Shown piece after piece: positions 37,410 to 46,556 of a DNA stretch of 64,000 nucleotides. Source of the DNA: Methylobacter sp. (GTDB taxonomy: Bacteria > Pseudomonadota > Gammaproteobacteria > Methylococcales > Methylomonadaceae); NCBI GenBank assembly GCA_030699385.1, contig JAUYMY010000022.1, positions 1 to 64,000 of the forward strand. Direction: 5' to 3'. Both the position numbers and the translations under genes were made by a program. How positions within the stretch are numbered: position 1 is the stretch's first letter; each line of letters begins with the position of its first letter. The notes under the pieces are model-generated. The model had not been told where the DNA came from. It saw only the letters and a list, made by a program, of their open reading frames with translations, and did not search any database.

Positions 37410-37684
37410 TGAGATTGTTGCTCGATACTCATGCGTTTCTTTGGTTAAACGATGACAATCCGAAACTCTCTCAAAAAATTAGAGAATTTTGTCTTTCTGG
37501 TGAACATTCGTTTTATTTGAGTATTGCCTCAGCGTGGGAAATTCAAATCAAAGTACAACTCGGAAAGTTGCGCGATTATGCCAAAGCTAAAGGTATTGCC
37601 GAAGAAGAGGCGCTAAAATTAGGCATGGATGAAAAGTCACAGCAGTTCCTTGATGAAGGCGCGGATATTTATCATAAGGTGTAA
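37409..37684 (+). pseudogene. VapC-ThiC chimera: PIN toxin N-terminus joined to thiC 3' end
   Basis: From GTG 37409 the 91-codon frame starts as a PIN-domain toxin (MRLLLDTHAFLW, D6; SAWEIQIKVQLGKL, E44) up to about residue 54. Without a break it continues as the end of ThiC: residues 55-91 match ThiC 586-622 at 31 of 37 positions. The C-terminal half of the PIN domain with its remaining acidic residues is missing, so toxin activity is not expected. The DNA of the thiC part differs from the full-length thiC end at roughly a quarter of positions. The junction lies in the shared word TGCGCGATTATGC. Confidence 0.85.
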
Positions 37685-37696
37685 AAAACTGTAATT

Positions 37697-37830
37697 TGTC
37701 CACGAAAAGCACGAAAGACACGAAACGAATCAGTACATTGTGTTGATTTAGCCATTCTCCATTGGGGCTGGTCTATAGCTTGGTATTTCTTTGAAAACTT
37801 TCGTGCTTTTCGTGTCTTTCGTGGATGAAA
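37697..37830. repeat. CACGAAA-family element with inverted ends
   Basis: TCCACGAAAAGCACGAAAG at the left and CTTTCGTGCTTTTCGTGTCTT... TTCGTGGA at the right form near-perfect inverted ends around an 80-base centre. No target duplication is clear. It fills the gap between the thiC remnant and the usp gene. Confidence 0.7.
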
Positions 37831-37854
37831 TGAATCTGAAATAAGGCAAAAACT

Positions 37855-38298
37855 ATGGACGCTTATCAACATATTTTACTGGCGCTGGATTATTCCGCTC
37901 ATGGCGATTGGGTTGCCCAACGCGCCAAGAGTGTGGCCGAAAAATACCAAGCTAAATTGAGCATTATTCATGTGCTGGATAATATTCCCATACCCGATAC
38001 CGGCTACGGCACCGTGATTCCATTGGCGCAAGACTCAGGTTATGACTTGCTGGAAGCAGAAAAAGCCAAATTGATGCAGGTTGGCGAGAAACTGGGCGTG
38101 GCGCAAGCTGATCGCTGGATGATTTGGGGCTCGCCCAGGCAGGAAATTGTGCAGCTGGCCGAACGAGAGCAAGTCGATTTAATCGTGGTCGGTTCTCATG
38201 GTCGACATGGCTTGTCGCTGCTGCTGGGTTCAACCGCTAACAGTGTGTTGCATTACGCCCGATGTGACGTGATGGCGATTCGATTGCTAAACGCTTAG
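37855..38298 (+). CDS. Universal stress protein UspA family
   Basis: The 147-residue protein has the ATP-binding Usp pattern GSHGRHGLSLLLGSTANSV near the C-terminus (G-x2-G-x9-G-S/T). N-terminal YQHILLALDYSAHGDWVAQRAK is typical. A close paralogue is at 61251-61694. These proteins help survival under starvation or membrane stress; the exact role is unknown. It is followed 71 bases later by the chemoreceptor gene. Confidence 0.92.
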   Translation: MDAYQHILLALDYSAHGDWVAQRAKSVAEKYQAKLSIIHVLDNIPIPDTGYGTVIPLAQDSGYDLLEAEKAKLMQVGEKLGVAQADRWMIWGSPRQEIVQLAEREQVDLIVVGSHGRHGLSLLLGSTANSVLHYARCDVMAIRLLNA

Positions 38299-38369
38299 CG
38301 CCTTAGATGCTATAATTTTGCCATCGGTCGGGCAAAAACACTTTAGCAATATTACCCAAGGAATGTAGC

Positions 38370-41108
38370 ATGCCAAATACTATCTCTTTCGCGTCGAGCA
38401 TCAGAGCAAAATTAATTCTGATGGTGACTATTCCAGCGCTTGCTTTGCTTTATTTTGCCGGCACGGGTGTTCTTGAGAGACAGGCCATCTCGAAAGAGAT
38501 GGCTGAATTGGAAGCCCTGGTTGAGGTATCTGTCAAAATTGGCGCCGTGGCACATGAAATGCAAAAAGAGCGTGGCATGAGCGCTTCTTTCTTGGGTAGT
38601 AACGGCGTTAAATTTGCCGCCGAATTGCCGGCACAGCGTAACAAAACCGATAACGTTCTTGAGGGCTTTCAGTCCACACTCAGCCGCTTCGACCTCAGCA
38701 GTTACAACGACGAACTTAAAAAAATACTCGATGCCGCCCAAACTGAGCTAGGCAAACTGAATGCGCAACGCGGCAGCATTAGCGCTCTTGGCACGAACGG
38801 CACACAATCCAGCGCTTATTACACTAAAACCATCGGCTCCCTTCTTGCCGTACCGGCTCAAGTTTCTATACTCAGTAGCAACAGCGAAATTTCGCGTATG
38901 GCGTCGGCCTATTCGAGCCTGCTTCGAGCTAAAGAACATACAGGAATAGAACGGGCTTTATTGGCGGCGGCATTTGTCGCGGATCAATTGCCCCCCGACA
39001 GCCAGAGCCGTTTTCTGACCAATATGTCGGCTCAGGATGTTTATACTCAGCAGTTTTTTACCTACGCGCAAGATAGCCAAAAGGCGTTTTACACCGCGAA
39101 AATGCTGGGTTCTTCGGTTGACGAAGTGGCGCGGATAAAGAAAATCGCCATCGACAAAGGTGTTGAGCCAGGGCTGGGCATTGATCCGGTATATTGGTTC
39201 AAAATGATCAGCGATAAAATTGATCTGCTCAAAGAAGTCGAGGATAAACTCGCCGCCGATCTGCTCAATGAAGCCGGTCTGCTGAAAAATAACGCCCGCA
39301 ATATGGCACTGTTCTTCATTGCCTTGATTGTGCTCGCGGTATTGGTGACGGTAGTATTGACCCTTATGATCAGCCGTGGCGTTTTAAATTCCATTCATTC
39401 GCTACAACAAGTCGCCACTGCCATCGCGGACGGCGATTTAAGTTCCAGCATTGACCTGACCCAAAAAGATGAACTGGGCGAATTGTTTCGCTCTATGAGC
39501 ACCATGCAGCAGCAATTATTGAGCCGTATATCGAAAGATAAGTGGGAGCATGATAAATCGGTTCGCCTTAAAACCGCTTTGGATACTATCACCTCAAATG
39601 TCATGGTGGCTGATAACGACAGTAATATCCTTTATTTAAATCCGGCGGTACTGGCTATGATGAAACACGCCGAGGCCGACATCCGTAAGGTTATGCCCAA
39701 GTTCGATGCCAGTAAATTACAAGGCTCGAACATGGATCTTTTTCATAAGAATCCGGCGCATCAACGCCAAATGATAGCTAATTTAAGCTCAACGTTCCGC
39801 AGTGAGATCCATGTGGGCGGACGCACTTTTTATTTCATCGCCAATCCCATCCGTGACGAACACGGACAACGCATCGGCTCGGTGGTGGAATGGAAAGACC
39901 GTACCGATGAAGTCGCGATTGAGCAGGAAGTTGCCAGAGTCGTGAGTGGCGCCGCCTTAGGTGATTTCAACCAACGTATTAGTGAAAAAGATAAAGAAGG
40001 TTTCTTTTTACAATTGGCCCAAGCAATTAATGAACTGATGGAAGTCAGTTCTGTCGGTCTGAATGAAGTGGTGCGGGTGCTGGGCGCCTTGTCCCATGGT
40101 GACTTAACTGAAACTATCACCAGCAATTACTCAGGAACTTTCGGTCAGCTTAAAGATGATTCCAATTCTACTGTAGAAAAATTAAAGGATATTGTTGGGC
40201 AAATCAAAGAAGCCTCCGAAACCATTAACACGGCGGCAAAAGAAATCGCCGCCGGCAACAATGACCTGTCGCACCGCACCGAAGAACAGGCGGCCAGCTT
40301 GGAAGAAACTGCGGCCAGCATGGAGCAGCTGACTTCGACGGTGCAGGCGAACAGCCAAAATGCCAAACATGCCAACCAACTTGCGGTCGGCGCAACCGAT
40401 ATTGCCGGTAAAGGCGTTAAGGTCGTGGGCCAAGTGGTGTCGACCATGGAAGGCATTAATGAATCATCACGCAAAGTGGTTGACATCATTTCGGTGATTG
40501 ACGGCATCGCTTTCCAAACCAACATTCTGGCGCTGAATGCGGCAGTCGAAGCGGCGCGTGCCGGTGAACAAGGTCGTGGCTTTGCCGTGGTTGCGGTCGA
40601 AGTGCGCAATCTTGCACAACGTGCGGCAGCGGCAGCGGCGGAAATTAAAGGACTGATTGGCGATTCGGTGGAAAAGGTTGAAGACGGCACCAAACTGGTT
40701 GCCCAAGCCGGAAAAACCATGGAAGAAATTGTCGGCGCGATTCGCGGCGTGACTGCGATCATGTCCGAAATCAGCAATGCGTCGATGGAGCAAACCTCCG
40801 GCATTGAGCAAGTCAATCAGGCTATCGGGCAGATGGACGACGTCACCCAACAAAATGCGGCGCTGGTTGAGCAAGCCGCAGCGGCGGCCGAGTCGCTGGA
40901 AGAACAAACGCAAAATCTGGCCGAGACGGTAGCGCATTTTAAATTGGACGGCAATTCACGCAGCGCTGTTCAGAGCTCGCCCACCAAAGCCAGCAGCTCG
41001 TTTTCAGCTGCGCCAGCACGGCCTAGCTCCGCCAAAAAACCGGTAACGCCGGCTAAACCGAAAGCGCCAGTGGCGATAGCCAGTAATGATGATTGGGAAG
41101 AATTTTAA
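38370..41108 (+). CDS. Methyl-accepting chemotaxis protein with NIT sensor and PAS
   Basis: The 912-residue chemoreceptor has: transmembrane helix 1 (about 13-32); a periplasmic NIT-type nitrate/nitrite sensor ([15 protein letters not shown] marks its start); transmembrane helix 2 (about 311-334); HAMP (335-390); a PAS-like domain (about 400-515); and a long MCP signalling domain with the hairpin tip EVARVV... [38 protein letters not shown]. The C-terminus DDWEEF resembles the pentapeptide CheR/CheB tether of major receptors. No che genes are near; it must couple to a distant cluster. Confidence 0.92.
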   Translation: MPNTISFASSIRAKLILMVTIPALALLYFAGTGVLERQAISKEMAELEALVEVSVKIGAVAHEMQKERGMSASFLGSNGVKFAAELPAQRNKTDNVLEGFQSTLSRFDLSSYNDELKKILDAAQTELGKLNAQRGSISALGTNGTQSSAYYTKTIGSLLAVPAQVSILSSNSEISRMASAYSSLLRAKEHTGIERALLAAAFVADQLPPDSQSRFLTNMSAQDVYTQQFFTYAQDSQKAFYTAKMLGSSVDEVARIKKIAIDKGVEPGLGIDPVYWFKMISDKIDLLKEVEDKLAADLLNEAGLLKNNARNMALFFIALIVLAVLVTVVLTLMISRGVLNSIHSLQQVATAIADGDLSSSIDLTQKDELGELFRSMSTMQQQLLSRISKDKWEHDKSVRLKTALDTITSNVMVADNDSNILYLNPAVLAMMKHAEADIRKVMPKFDASKLQGSNMDLFHKNPAHQRQMIANLSSTFRSEIHVGGRTFYFIANPIRDEHGQRIGSVVEWKDRTDEVAIEQEVARVVSGAALGDFNQRISEKDKEGFFLQLAQAINELMEVSSVGLNEVVRVLGALSHGDLTETITSNYSGTFGQLKDDSNSTVEKLKDIVGQIKEASETINTAAKEIAAGNNDLSHRTEEQAASLEETAASMEQLTSTVQANSQNAKHANQLAVGATDIAGKGVKVVGQVVSTMEGINESSRKVVDIISVIDGIAFQTNILALNAAVEAARAGEQGRGFAVVAVEVRNLAQRAAAAAAEIKGLIGDSVEKVEDGTKLVAQAGKTMEEIVGAIRGVTAIMSEISNASMEQTSGIEQVNQAIGQMDDVTQQNAALVEQAAAAAESLEEQTQNLAETVAHFKLDGNSRSAVQSSPTKASSSFSAAPARPSSAKKPVTPAKPKAPVAIASNDDWEEF

Positions 41109-41115
41109 GGTAATA

Positions 41116-41150
41116 AATCGTTCCCACGCTCCAGCGCTCGTCTTTATACA
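41116..41150. repeat. Third copy of ACTTGTGTATAA/GCGCT repeat, inverted
   Basis: The words CGTTCCCACGCTCCAGCGCTC and TTTATACACA are the reverse complement of the repeat at 372-408 (TGTGTATAAACATGAGCGC..GGGAACG). It starts the gene-free stretch 41109-41727, which also holds the palindrome, intron relic and Fur box listed separately. Confidence 0.6.
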
Positions 41151-41190
41151 CATCCTGCGACAGCCCACTATTCAGAGCGCCGCAAATTAA

Positions 41191-41219
41191 ACCTTCCAGG
41201 TTTTTAAAACCTGGAAGGT
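41191..41219. repeat. Perfect palindrome (copy 2)
   Basis: ACCTTCCAGGTTTT and AAAACCTGGAAGGT pair perfectly around one T; the sequence equals the core of the 5878-5910 palindrome, with one difference at the outer left end (AAACC instead of AGACC). Confidence 0.7.
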
Positions 41220-41280
41220 CTGGATATCGGCCTGTTTGACGGTTACGCTAGACAAGAATCTGTGATCATCAGCGCGTGGC

Positions 41281-41553
41281 TAATGGTTGTCAAAGTAGCC
41301 TTTTATATTGGCTCTACTACCCCGTAGTAACCCGCTTTAAGCCCAAGCCCCCACCAACTTTTTATCGCCATTTGCACCACGCGGTCTTTGACCGTCGAGA
41401 TGCTAATGGACGTGTACCTCCACCGGCTTTCGAAATGTTAGCCCATTTTGAGTTGCTGCTGCAGTTCTTGTAAATACTGCTTAGCCAGTCCTTCAAAGTT
41501 ACCGGCTGCCCCTTTATTTTCAGTAATGAGCTTAACCGGCTTCGATAGGGCAA
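41281..41553 (-). pseudogene. Group II intron reverse transcriptase relic
   Basis: Reading the minus strand in broken frames gives VKLITENKGAAGNFEGLAKQ, then KAGGGTRPL, then STVKDRVVQMAIK, then KGYFDN. These are the conserved words of group II intron/retron-like reverse transcriptases (RPLGIPTVKDRVVQMA; ADIKGYFDNI). At least two frameshifts and one internal deletion separate them, so the gene is dead. No intron RNA domains V/VI were found nearby by eye. Confidence 0.75.
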
Positions 41554-41701
41554 CTCAATTTCGGGACGTTATTGTTGGCTAAATCCTAAGAAAATAATTA
41601 CAAAACTGATTAAACCCAGCTGAATTGAACAACACAGCGTGTGAGTATCGTTATGCGCCGGCTCTTGAAATACGCAAGAAAAAACAAGTGTTGACTCTAC
41701 A

Positions 41702-41720
41702 AATGATAATCATTATCATT
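41702..41720. promoter_or_regulatory. Fur box upstream of hemP
   Basis: AATGATAATCATTATCATT matches the Fur consensus (GATAATGATAATCATTATC) at nearly every position and is palindromic. It ends eight bases before the hemP ATG, so bound Fur would block the transcript start. This predicts iron repression of hemP and the genes after it. Confidence 0.92.
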
Positions 41721-41727
41721 TAAACCC

Positions 41728-41955
41728 ATGAACAAACAACGTCTACTTTCTTTCAGCACTTCGGACATTGCGCTTTCTGAAAAGCCCGATACAGCGTCGA
41801 CTTTACAATCACCCGAGAGGGTGAAAGTGCCGACGCAACTGCGTCTACATAGCACGGAACTATTTAGCACAACGCGTGAGGTTATTATTGAACATGCAGG
41901 TGAAGAATATCGATTGCGTTTGACACGTCAGAGCAAGTTAATTCTGACCAAATAA
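41728..41955 (+). CDS. hemP: Hemin uptake protein HemP
   Basis: The 75-residue protein has the HemP signature at the end: REVIIEHAGEEYRLRLTRQSKLILTK. HemP proteins are small cytosolic factors needed for expression of haem receptors in several bacteria. The Fur box directly before it supports iron control. A 20-residue version of the C-terminal signature is encoded at 46810-46872. Confidence 0.92.
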   Translation: MNKQRLLSFSTSDIALSEKPDTASTLQSPERVKVPTQLRLHSTELFSTTREVIIEHAGEEYRLRLTRQSKLILTK

Positions 41956-41963
41956 TTTATTGT

Positions 41964-42045
41964 ACTTTATTGTCGGTAGGCCTTTCTTCTTACCGCAGTA
42001 GTCTCTCCTCCTGATGTTGAAAAATGAGCATACCGACAATAAAGT
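41964..42045. repeat. 15-bp inverted repeat after hemP
   Basis: ACTTTATTGTCGGTA (41964-41978) and TACCGACAATAAAGT (42031-42045) are perfect complements around a 52-base spacer. As RNA this would form a stem-loop after hemP; it could attenuate transcription into the tonB genes or be the scar of a small insertion. Confidence 0.65.
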
Positions 42046-42060
42046 GTAACGAATAAAAAA

Positions 42061-42102
42061 TAGCCAGCCACCCAACACGTTCCGGTGTTGTTAGCCAGCC
42101 AA
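42061..42102 (+). repeat. AGCCAGCCA direct repeat pair (copy 1)
   Basis: AGCCAGCCA occurs twice, about 30 bases apart, with a CAACAC..GTGTTG hairpin between. A similar pair is at 46879-46913, also between a HemP-type frame and the next gene. Confidence 0.6.
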
Positions 42103-42169
42103 TGTGAAAAATCGCTGCATCATGCAGCTTCGGCAGCTTATTCTGCCTAACATTCGTATGGTGAACTCA

Positions 42170-42412
42170 ATGAATCCAACTAAAAGTCATAAAAAAATCT
42201 GTCTTTCCGGTAACGGCGATTGCCGCGTGGTGTTTTGCCCCGATTGCGGCACTTTAGAGATCAATTTGGGCGAACATACGATACGCACCAATAATGAATC
42301 GTTACATCTACTTAGCTCGGTGTTAAATCACGCCAAAGTGCAACTTGCCCAGATCCAAAATAAACCAATAATTGGCAATACTCAGCCAGTGAGGCTCGGC
42401 CGTGTTCACTAA
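42170..42412 (+). CDS. Small CPDC-motif protein in the iron operon, unknown
   Basis: From ATG 42170 the protein is 80 residues (further starts exist up to GTG 42104). It has CRVVFCPDCGTLEINLGEHTIR, a possible metal-binding CxxC, followed by a helix (NESLHLLSSVLNHAKVQLAQIQ). I do not recognise the family. It overlaps the tonB frame, so it belongs to the tonB-exbB-exbD operon. Confidence 0.6.
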   Translation: MNPTKSHKKICLSGNGDCRVVFCPDCGTLEINLGEHTIRTNNESLHLLSSVLNHAKVQLAQIQNKPIIGNTQPVRLGRVH

Positions 42413-43178
42413 CATGGTTTTCCCGGCAGCCCCTTTTTATTTCCTGGCGGGCCGTCCTGCTCCTATGCTGGGGAATATCAGCCACGGTGGAATTCAATGC
42501 CCCCATGAGCGCCCATGGCTCGCGCTTAGCTTGGTACTGTCTGCGCATCTGGCGGTATTTGCAGCATTGCGTCCGCAACCACAGTCTTTAATAATTGAGT
42601 CTATGCCTGAACCGATCACGGTGAGCCTACTCAGCGCGCCGAAAGCTGCACCACAAAAGCCAGTGTCGCCCACCATCAAAAAACTGGAAAAATTAGAAAA
42701 ACTGGTCAAAAAAACCCTCAAAAAACAGCTCAGTAAACCCGCTATACCGCGCATAAAACCAGTAATCCTAGCAAGCCAAACCGCTGCGATACCTGTAACA
42801 GAAACAAGCGCCCTTAATGCCGAAACAGAAAACCAAACAACCAACAACAAGGCTGCCCCGAGCGCAGCCCAAAGCGCCACAGTCTCACAACCATACCAGC
42901 CGCCCAGCTTCAATGCGGCTTATTTAGATAACCCAGCCCCTTATTATCCATCAATCTCGCGGCGGCTTGGCGAACAAGGCCTGGTGTTACTCAAGGTGCA
43001 GGTAACAGCGGACGGCGCAGTCGGCTCCGTAGAACTGCAAACCGGCAGCGGTTCAAACCGCCTCGACCAAGCGGCACTGGAAGCGGTCAAAAAATGGCGG
43101 TTTACACCGGCCAAACGCGGCGAACAAGCAGTCAGCGCATCGGTGGTCGTGCCGGTCAGATTTTCATTAGAAGGATAA
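42402..43178 (+). CDS. tonB: Energy transducer TonB
   Basis: The protein of up to 258 residues (GTG 42402; ATG 42414 possible) has one transmembrane helix (about 38-56), a Pro/Lys/Ala-rich periplasmic spacer, and the C-terminal TonB domain PAPYYPSISRRLGEQGLVLLKVQVTADGAVGSVELQTGSGSNRLDQAALEAVKKWRFTPA. It transmits proton-motive energy from ExbBD to outer-membrane receptors, such as the siderophore receptor at 47 kb. Confidence 0.94.
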   Translation: MFTNMVFPAAPFYFLAGRPAPMLGNISHGGIQCPHERPWLALSLVLSAHLAVFAALRPQPQSLIIESMPEPITVSLLSAPKAAPQKPVSPTIKKLEKLEKLVKKTLKKQLSKPAIPRIKPVILASQTAAIPVTETSALNAETENQTTNNKAAPSAAQSATVSQPYQPPSFNAAYLDNPAPYYPSISRRLGEQGLVLLKVQVTADGAVGSVELQTGSGSNRLDQAALEAVKKWRFTPAKRGEQAVSASVVVPVRFSLEG

Positions 43179-43185
43179 AGCCATC

Positions 43186-43956
43186 ATGCAAGCGGAATAT
43201 CTCTTAGACAACCTGAAATTCATCAGCCAAGGCGGCGCCGTATCGATCACCGTAGCGGTGATGCTATTGGCCATGTCCATAGGAAGCTGGACGTTAATAA
43301 TCATCAAAGCCATACAGACACGGCGTATAAAAAGCAGCAGTGCGGTTTTCTTGGCGTATTTTTGGCAGGGTTCGACCATCGCAGCAGCAGCAGCAGCAAT
43401 GAATAAATACTCGAACAAAGCAGAAAACCCATTTGCGCGTCTTGCCCTCCAAGGTATCAATGCTGCCGATCATCACCGGCTTTACACAGCAACACTGGCG
43501 AAGGAGCGTGCAGTTGCGACCGCCAAGGAAAGCGAAAGTATCGTGTTAAAAGAGCATTCGCGGCATGATGAATTCATTGCCCAAGCGCTACGCCGCACCA
43601 TCCGCCAAGAAGCCATGCAACTGGAAACAGGACTCACCTTATTGGCCTCGGTGGGTAGTATCGCCCCGTTCATCGGCCTGTTCGGCACCGTCTGGGGAAT
43701 TTATCACGCCCTCGGCAGCATCGCTGTCGGCGGTCAAGCCACTGTAGATAAAGTGGCCGGCCCAGTCGGCGAAGCGTTGATCATGACCGCATTCGGTCTG
43801 GCAGTCGCCATTCCCGCTGTACTGGCCTATAACGCTCTGGTACGTGATAACCGCGTATTCATGGGCGAAATAGAAACCTTCGCCCACGACCTGCACACCT
43901 ACCTGACCACCGGCATACCGTTGGCAAGCGCACAAACGACAGAGGTTTCATCATGA
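43186..43956 (+). CDS. exbB: Biopolymer transport protein ExbB
   Basis: The 256-residue MotA/TolQ/ExbB protein has three transmembrane helices: about 17-40, 153-178 (SVGSIAPFIGLFGTVWGIYHAL) and 195-217 (EALIMTAFGLAVAIPAVLAYNAL). An Ala run at about 65-71 comes from a GCA tract. It forms the proton channel with ExbD. It starts eight bases after tonB and overlaps exbD by four. Confidence 0.95.
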   Translation: MQAEYLLDNLKFISQGGAVSITVAVMLLAMSIGSWTLIIIKAIQTRRIKSSSAVFLAYFWQGSTIAAAAAAMNKYSNKAENPFARLALQGINAADHHRLYTATLAKERAVATAKESESIVLKEHSRHDEFIAQALRRTIRQEAMQLETGLTLLASVGSIAPFIGLFGTVWGIYHALGSIAVGGQATVDKVAGPVGEALIMTAFGLAVAIPAVLAYNALVRDNRVFMGEIETFAHDLHTYLTTGIPLASAQTTEVSS

Positions 43957-44381
43957 TGTCTTCAGGCGGATTCAGCGGCGATAACCACCATAGCCAGCCG
44001 ATGGCGGAAATCAACACCACGCCGATGGTAGACGTGATGCTGGTGCTGCTGGTCATTTTCATCATCACCGCGCCGCTGCTGACCCACGCAGTCAAAATCG
44101 ACCTGCCGCAAGCTATAAGCCAAGCCAATCAGGAAAAACCCGACACCGTCACGCTGTCGATTAATGCGGAAGGCAAACTGTTTTGGAACGATACGCCATT
44201 TGAAAATGCAGAGCTTGTTTCGCGGCTAACGACAGAGGCGCAGAAAACGCCACAGCCCGAGTTGCACCTGCGTGCCGAGCGGATTACGCCGTACCAAAAA
44301 CTAGCCGAAATCATGTCAGCGGCGCAGAGTGCCGGAATCGTCAAAATCGGCTTCATTACCGATCCGACGCCGCAGGAATAA
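43953..44381 (+). CDS. exbD: Biopolymer transport protein ExbD
   Basis: The 142-residue protein has one N-terminal helix with the essential aspartate in NTTPMVDVMLVLLVIFIITAPLL and a periplasmic domain. It starts ATGATG with overlap on exbB. It is the last gene of the tonB-exbB-exbD set. Confidence 0.96.
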   Translation: MMSSGGFSGDNHHSQPMAEINTTPMVDVMLVLLVIFIITAPLLTHAVKIDLPQAISQANQEKPDTVTLSINAEGKLFWNDTPFENAELVSRLTTEAQKTPQPELHLRAERITPYQKLAEIMSAAQSAGIVKIGFITDPTPQE

Positions 44382-44420
44382 TTTTTTCAACCCCAATCAA
44401 GCAACCTCAAGGAAAATATC

Positions 44421-44870
44421 ATGAACAAAGACGAAGTATTGAAAGTCCTCAATCGCATCATGGAACTGGAGCTGGCCGGCGTGGTGCGTTATACGCACTA
44501 CGCATTGATGGTGTACGGTTTCAACCGTATCCCCATCGTCGACTGGATGAAGAAAAACGCCGACGAGGGGCTTATTCACGCGCGGGAGGCTGGCGAGCTA
44601 GTCACTTGGCTAGGCGGGCACCCGTCGCTGAGTATCGGCCCACTGCTCGAATCCCATCAACACGATTTGGGTGACATTCTGCGTGAATCACTCAGCCATG
44701 AAGATGAAGCCTTAAAGGCTTATTACGAGCTGCTCAATTTGGTTCAAAACAAGAGCATCCGGCTGGAAGAATACGCCCGCGACATGATCGTTGAGGAAAT
44801 TGCGCATCAAGATGAAGTCAACAAGATGCTGCGCAAACCCGGACAGACCGGGGTGTTTTCAACCAACTGA
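44421..44870 (+). CDS. Ferritin-like / bacterioferritin family protein
   Basis: The 149-residue four-helix protein has the di-iron ligand pattern: E17, E49 with H53, E94, and E126 with H129 (EEIAHQDEV). The haem-binding Met of classical bacterioferritin is not obvious, so it may store iron or oxidise it without haem. It lies 40 bases after exbD and GAAAATATC precedes its ATG; it fits an iron-storage role in this island. Confidence 0.85.
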   Translation: MNKDEVLKVLNRIMELELAGVVRYTHYALMVYGFNRIPIVDWMKKNADEGLIHAREAGELVTWLGGHPSLSIGPLLESHQHDLGDILRESLSHEDEALKAYYELLNLVQNKSIRLEEYARDMIVEEIAHQDEVNKMLRKPGQTGVFSTN

Positions 44871-45015
44871 GCATAAGCTTGTCGCAACCGAAACTAATTA
44901 TAATCAACCAGATACATGATAAGTTTCGGTTCATTTTGATCAATAAGCGCAACCTTAAGCTATTTTACGTAACACCAAAAAATAGCCCAGTCTACGTATA
45001 AATCAGGAAGGCAGC

Positions 45016-46452
45016 ATGAATATCCAGATCGCAAGCAAAGTGTCATTATTTTTATCACTATCCATCACGACGCTTTGTGTGGCCGAAACTACACAGCTGA
45101 GCACCGCTGAAGTCAGTAAATTAACGCCTGCACAGCAACTGGGTAAACACATTTTCTTTGATGAAAACTTGTCCTCTCCAGCGGGCCAATCCTGTGCGAG
45201 CTGTCATGACCCCAAAGCGGCTTTTTCAGAACCCGATTTAAATACGCCGGTTTCCAACGGTGCCGTTGAAGGCCGAACCGGCACACGCAACACTCCACTG
45301 ATTAGCTATACCGCATTCAGTCCCGTTTTTCATTTTGATAACGAGGAGTCCTTATATTTTGGCGGTCAGTTTTTGGATGGACGCGCAGCCAATCTAACTG
45401 AGCAAGCCAAAAAGCCTTTTTTAAATGTTGATGAAATGAATAATCGGGACGAAGCTGAAGTGGTCGATAAATTACGACTCGCCGCTTATGCCGATTTATT
45501 CAAACAAGTTTACGGCCTTGATGTGTTGAATAATACCAGCCAAGCCTTCCAGGCCATCGCCGAGGCCTTGGCGGCTTTTGAAAGCACCCCGGTATTTAAC
45601 CGCTTCTCTTCCAAATACGATTATTTTCTAGCCGGTCAGGTCGAATTAACCGAGCAGGAAAGCAAAGGCTTGGAATTGTTCAATGACGCCAACAAAGGCA
45701 ATTGCGCCGCTTGCCATCCGAGCAGTTCAGATAGTAAACAGCCGCCCTTATTTACCGATTTTAGTTACGACAATTTAGGTACGCCTAAAAACCCTGAAAT
45801 TTTAGCTAAAAAAGGACTGGATTTTGTCGATCTCGGCTTAGGTGCGATTGTAAATAACGTAAACGAGAACGGTAAATTTAAAGTGCCTAGTTTGCGCAAT
45901 ATCGCAAAAACAGCCCCTTATATGCACAACGGCGTATTTCAAACTCTACGTGAAGCGGTCGATTTTTATAACACCCGCGACACCGATTCCAAATGGGGTG
46001 TTCCGGAAATTGCCGAGAATGTTAATAAAGACGAACTGGGGAATTTAAACTTAAGCCCCGATGAAGTTGACGCTATTGTTGCGTTTCTTAGAACCCTGAC
46101 CGATGGTTATCATCCTGAAACGACACCTTATTTTTCCGCCGACACCGGATTACTAACACTGCCATTGATCAGTATTGAAAGCAATACCGCAAAAACTGCC
46201 ATGACCAGCGCCGTACTTAAAGAGATTGAAGGCAGCAACCCCAGCCGATACAGAATGATTGATTTGCAAGAAAGCAAGCTAGCCGCCCCATCAGATGCGG
46301 GCAGCATTCCCAGCTTCTTTACAGATACTGGTCTGCTGGAAATACCATTAATAAGCGTTGGTAATGAAACCGTATTTACCGCCCAATTAAAACGCATCAC
46401 CGACAATAACGAAAATTTCTTCGAGCTGGTTTATCTAAAACTCTTGCAATGA
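45016..46452 (+). CDS. Di-haem cytochrome c peroxidase (MauG/CcpA family) with C-terminal repeat
   Basis: The 478-residue precursor has a signal peptide (cleavage near CVA-ETT), two haem sites CASCH (60-64) and CAACH (230-234), and the usual peroxidase segments NTPLISYTAF, GRAANLTEQAKKPFL and LRNIAKTAPYMHNGVF. It reduces peroxide in the periplasm. Beyond the catalytic part there is an extension of about 107 residues with two copies of a 45-residue module (about 372-419 and 434-478; core TGLLTLPLISIES and TGLLEIPLISVGN), which is not part of the enzyme family. Confidence 0.92.
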   Translation: MNIQIASKVSLFLSLSITTLCVAETTQLSTAEVSKLTPAQQLGKHIFFDENLSSPAGQSCASCHDPKAAFSEPDLNTPVSNGAVEGRTGTRNTPLISYTAFSPVFHFDNEESLYFGGQFLDGRAANLTEQAKKPFLNVDEMNNRDEAEVVDKLRLAAYADLFKQVYGLDVLNNTSQAFQAIAEALAAFESTPVFNRFSSKYDYFLAGQVELTEQESKGLELFNDANKGNCAACHPSSSDSKQPPLFTDFSYDNLGTPKNPEILAKKGLDFVDLGLGAIVNNVNENGKFKVPSLRNIAKTAPYMHNGVFQTLREAVDFYNTRDTDSKWGVPEIAENVNKDELGNLNLSPDEVDAIVAFLRTLTDGYHPETTPYFSADTGLLTLPLISIESNTAKTAMTSAVLKEIEGSNPSRYRMIDLQESKLAAPSDAGSIPSFFTDTGLLEIPLISVGNETVFTAQLKRITDNNENFFELVYLKLLQ

Positions 46453-46556
46453 AATGACGAGCTATCGACAAGGAAACGCCGCAATAATCTAAGTCATTAC
46501 ACCCGCTTGGCATATTATGAAATTAACCAGTAAAACCTGAAAACAGGAGAATGACC

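Noticed and set aside
40145-40816. Long (223-codon) minus-strand frame inside the chemoreceptor gene
   Set aside because: It is the antisense shadow of the repetitive Ala/Glu-rich MCP signalling domain.
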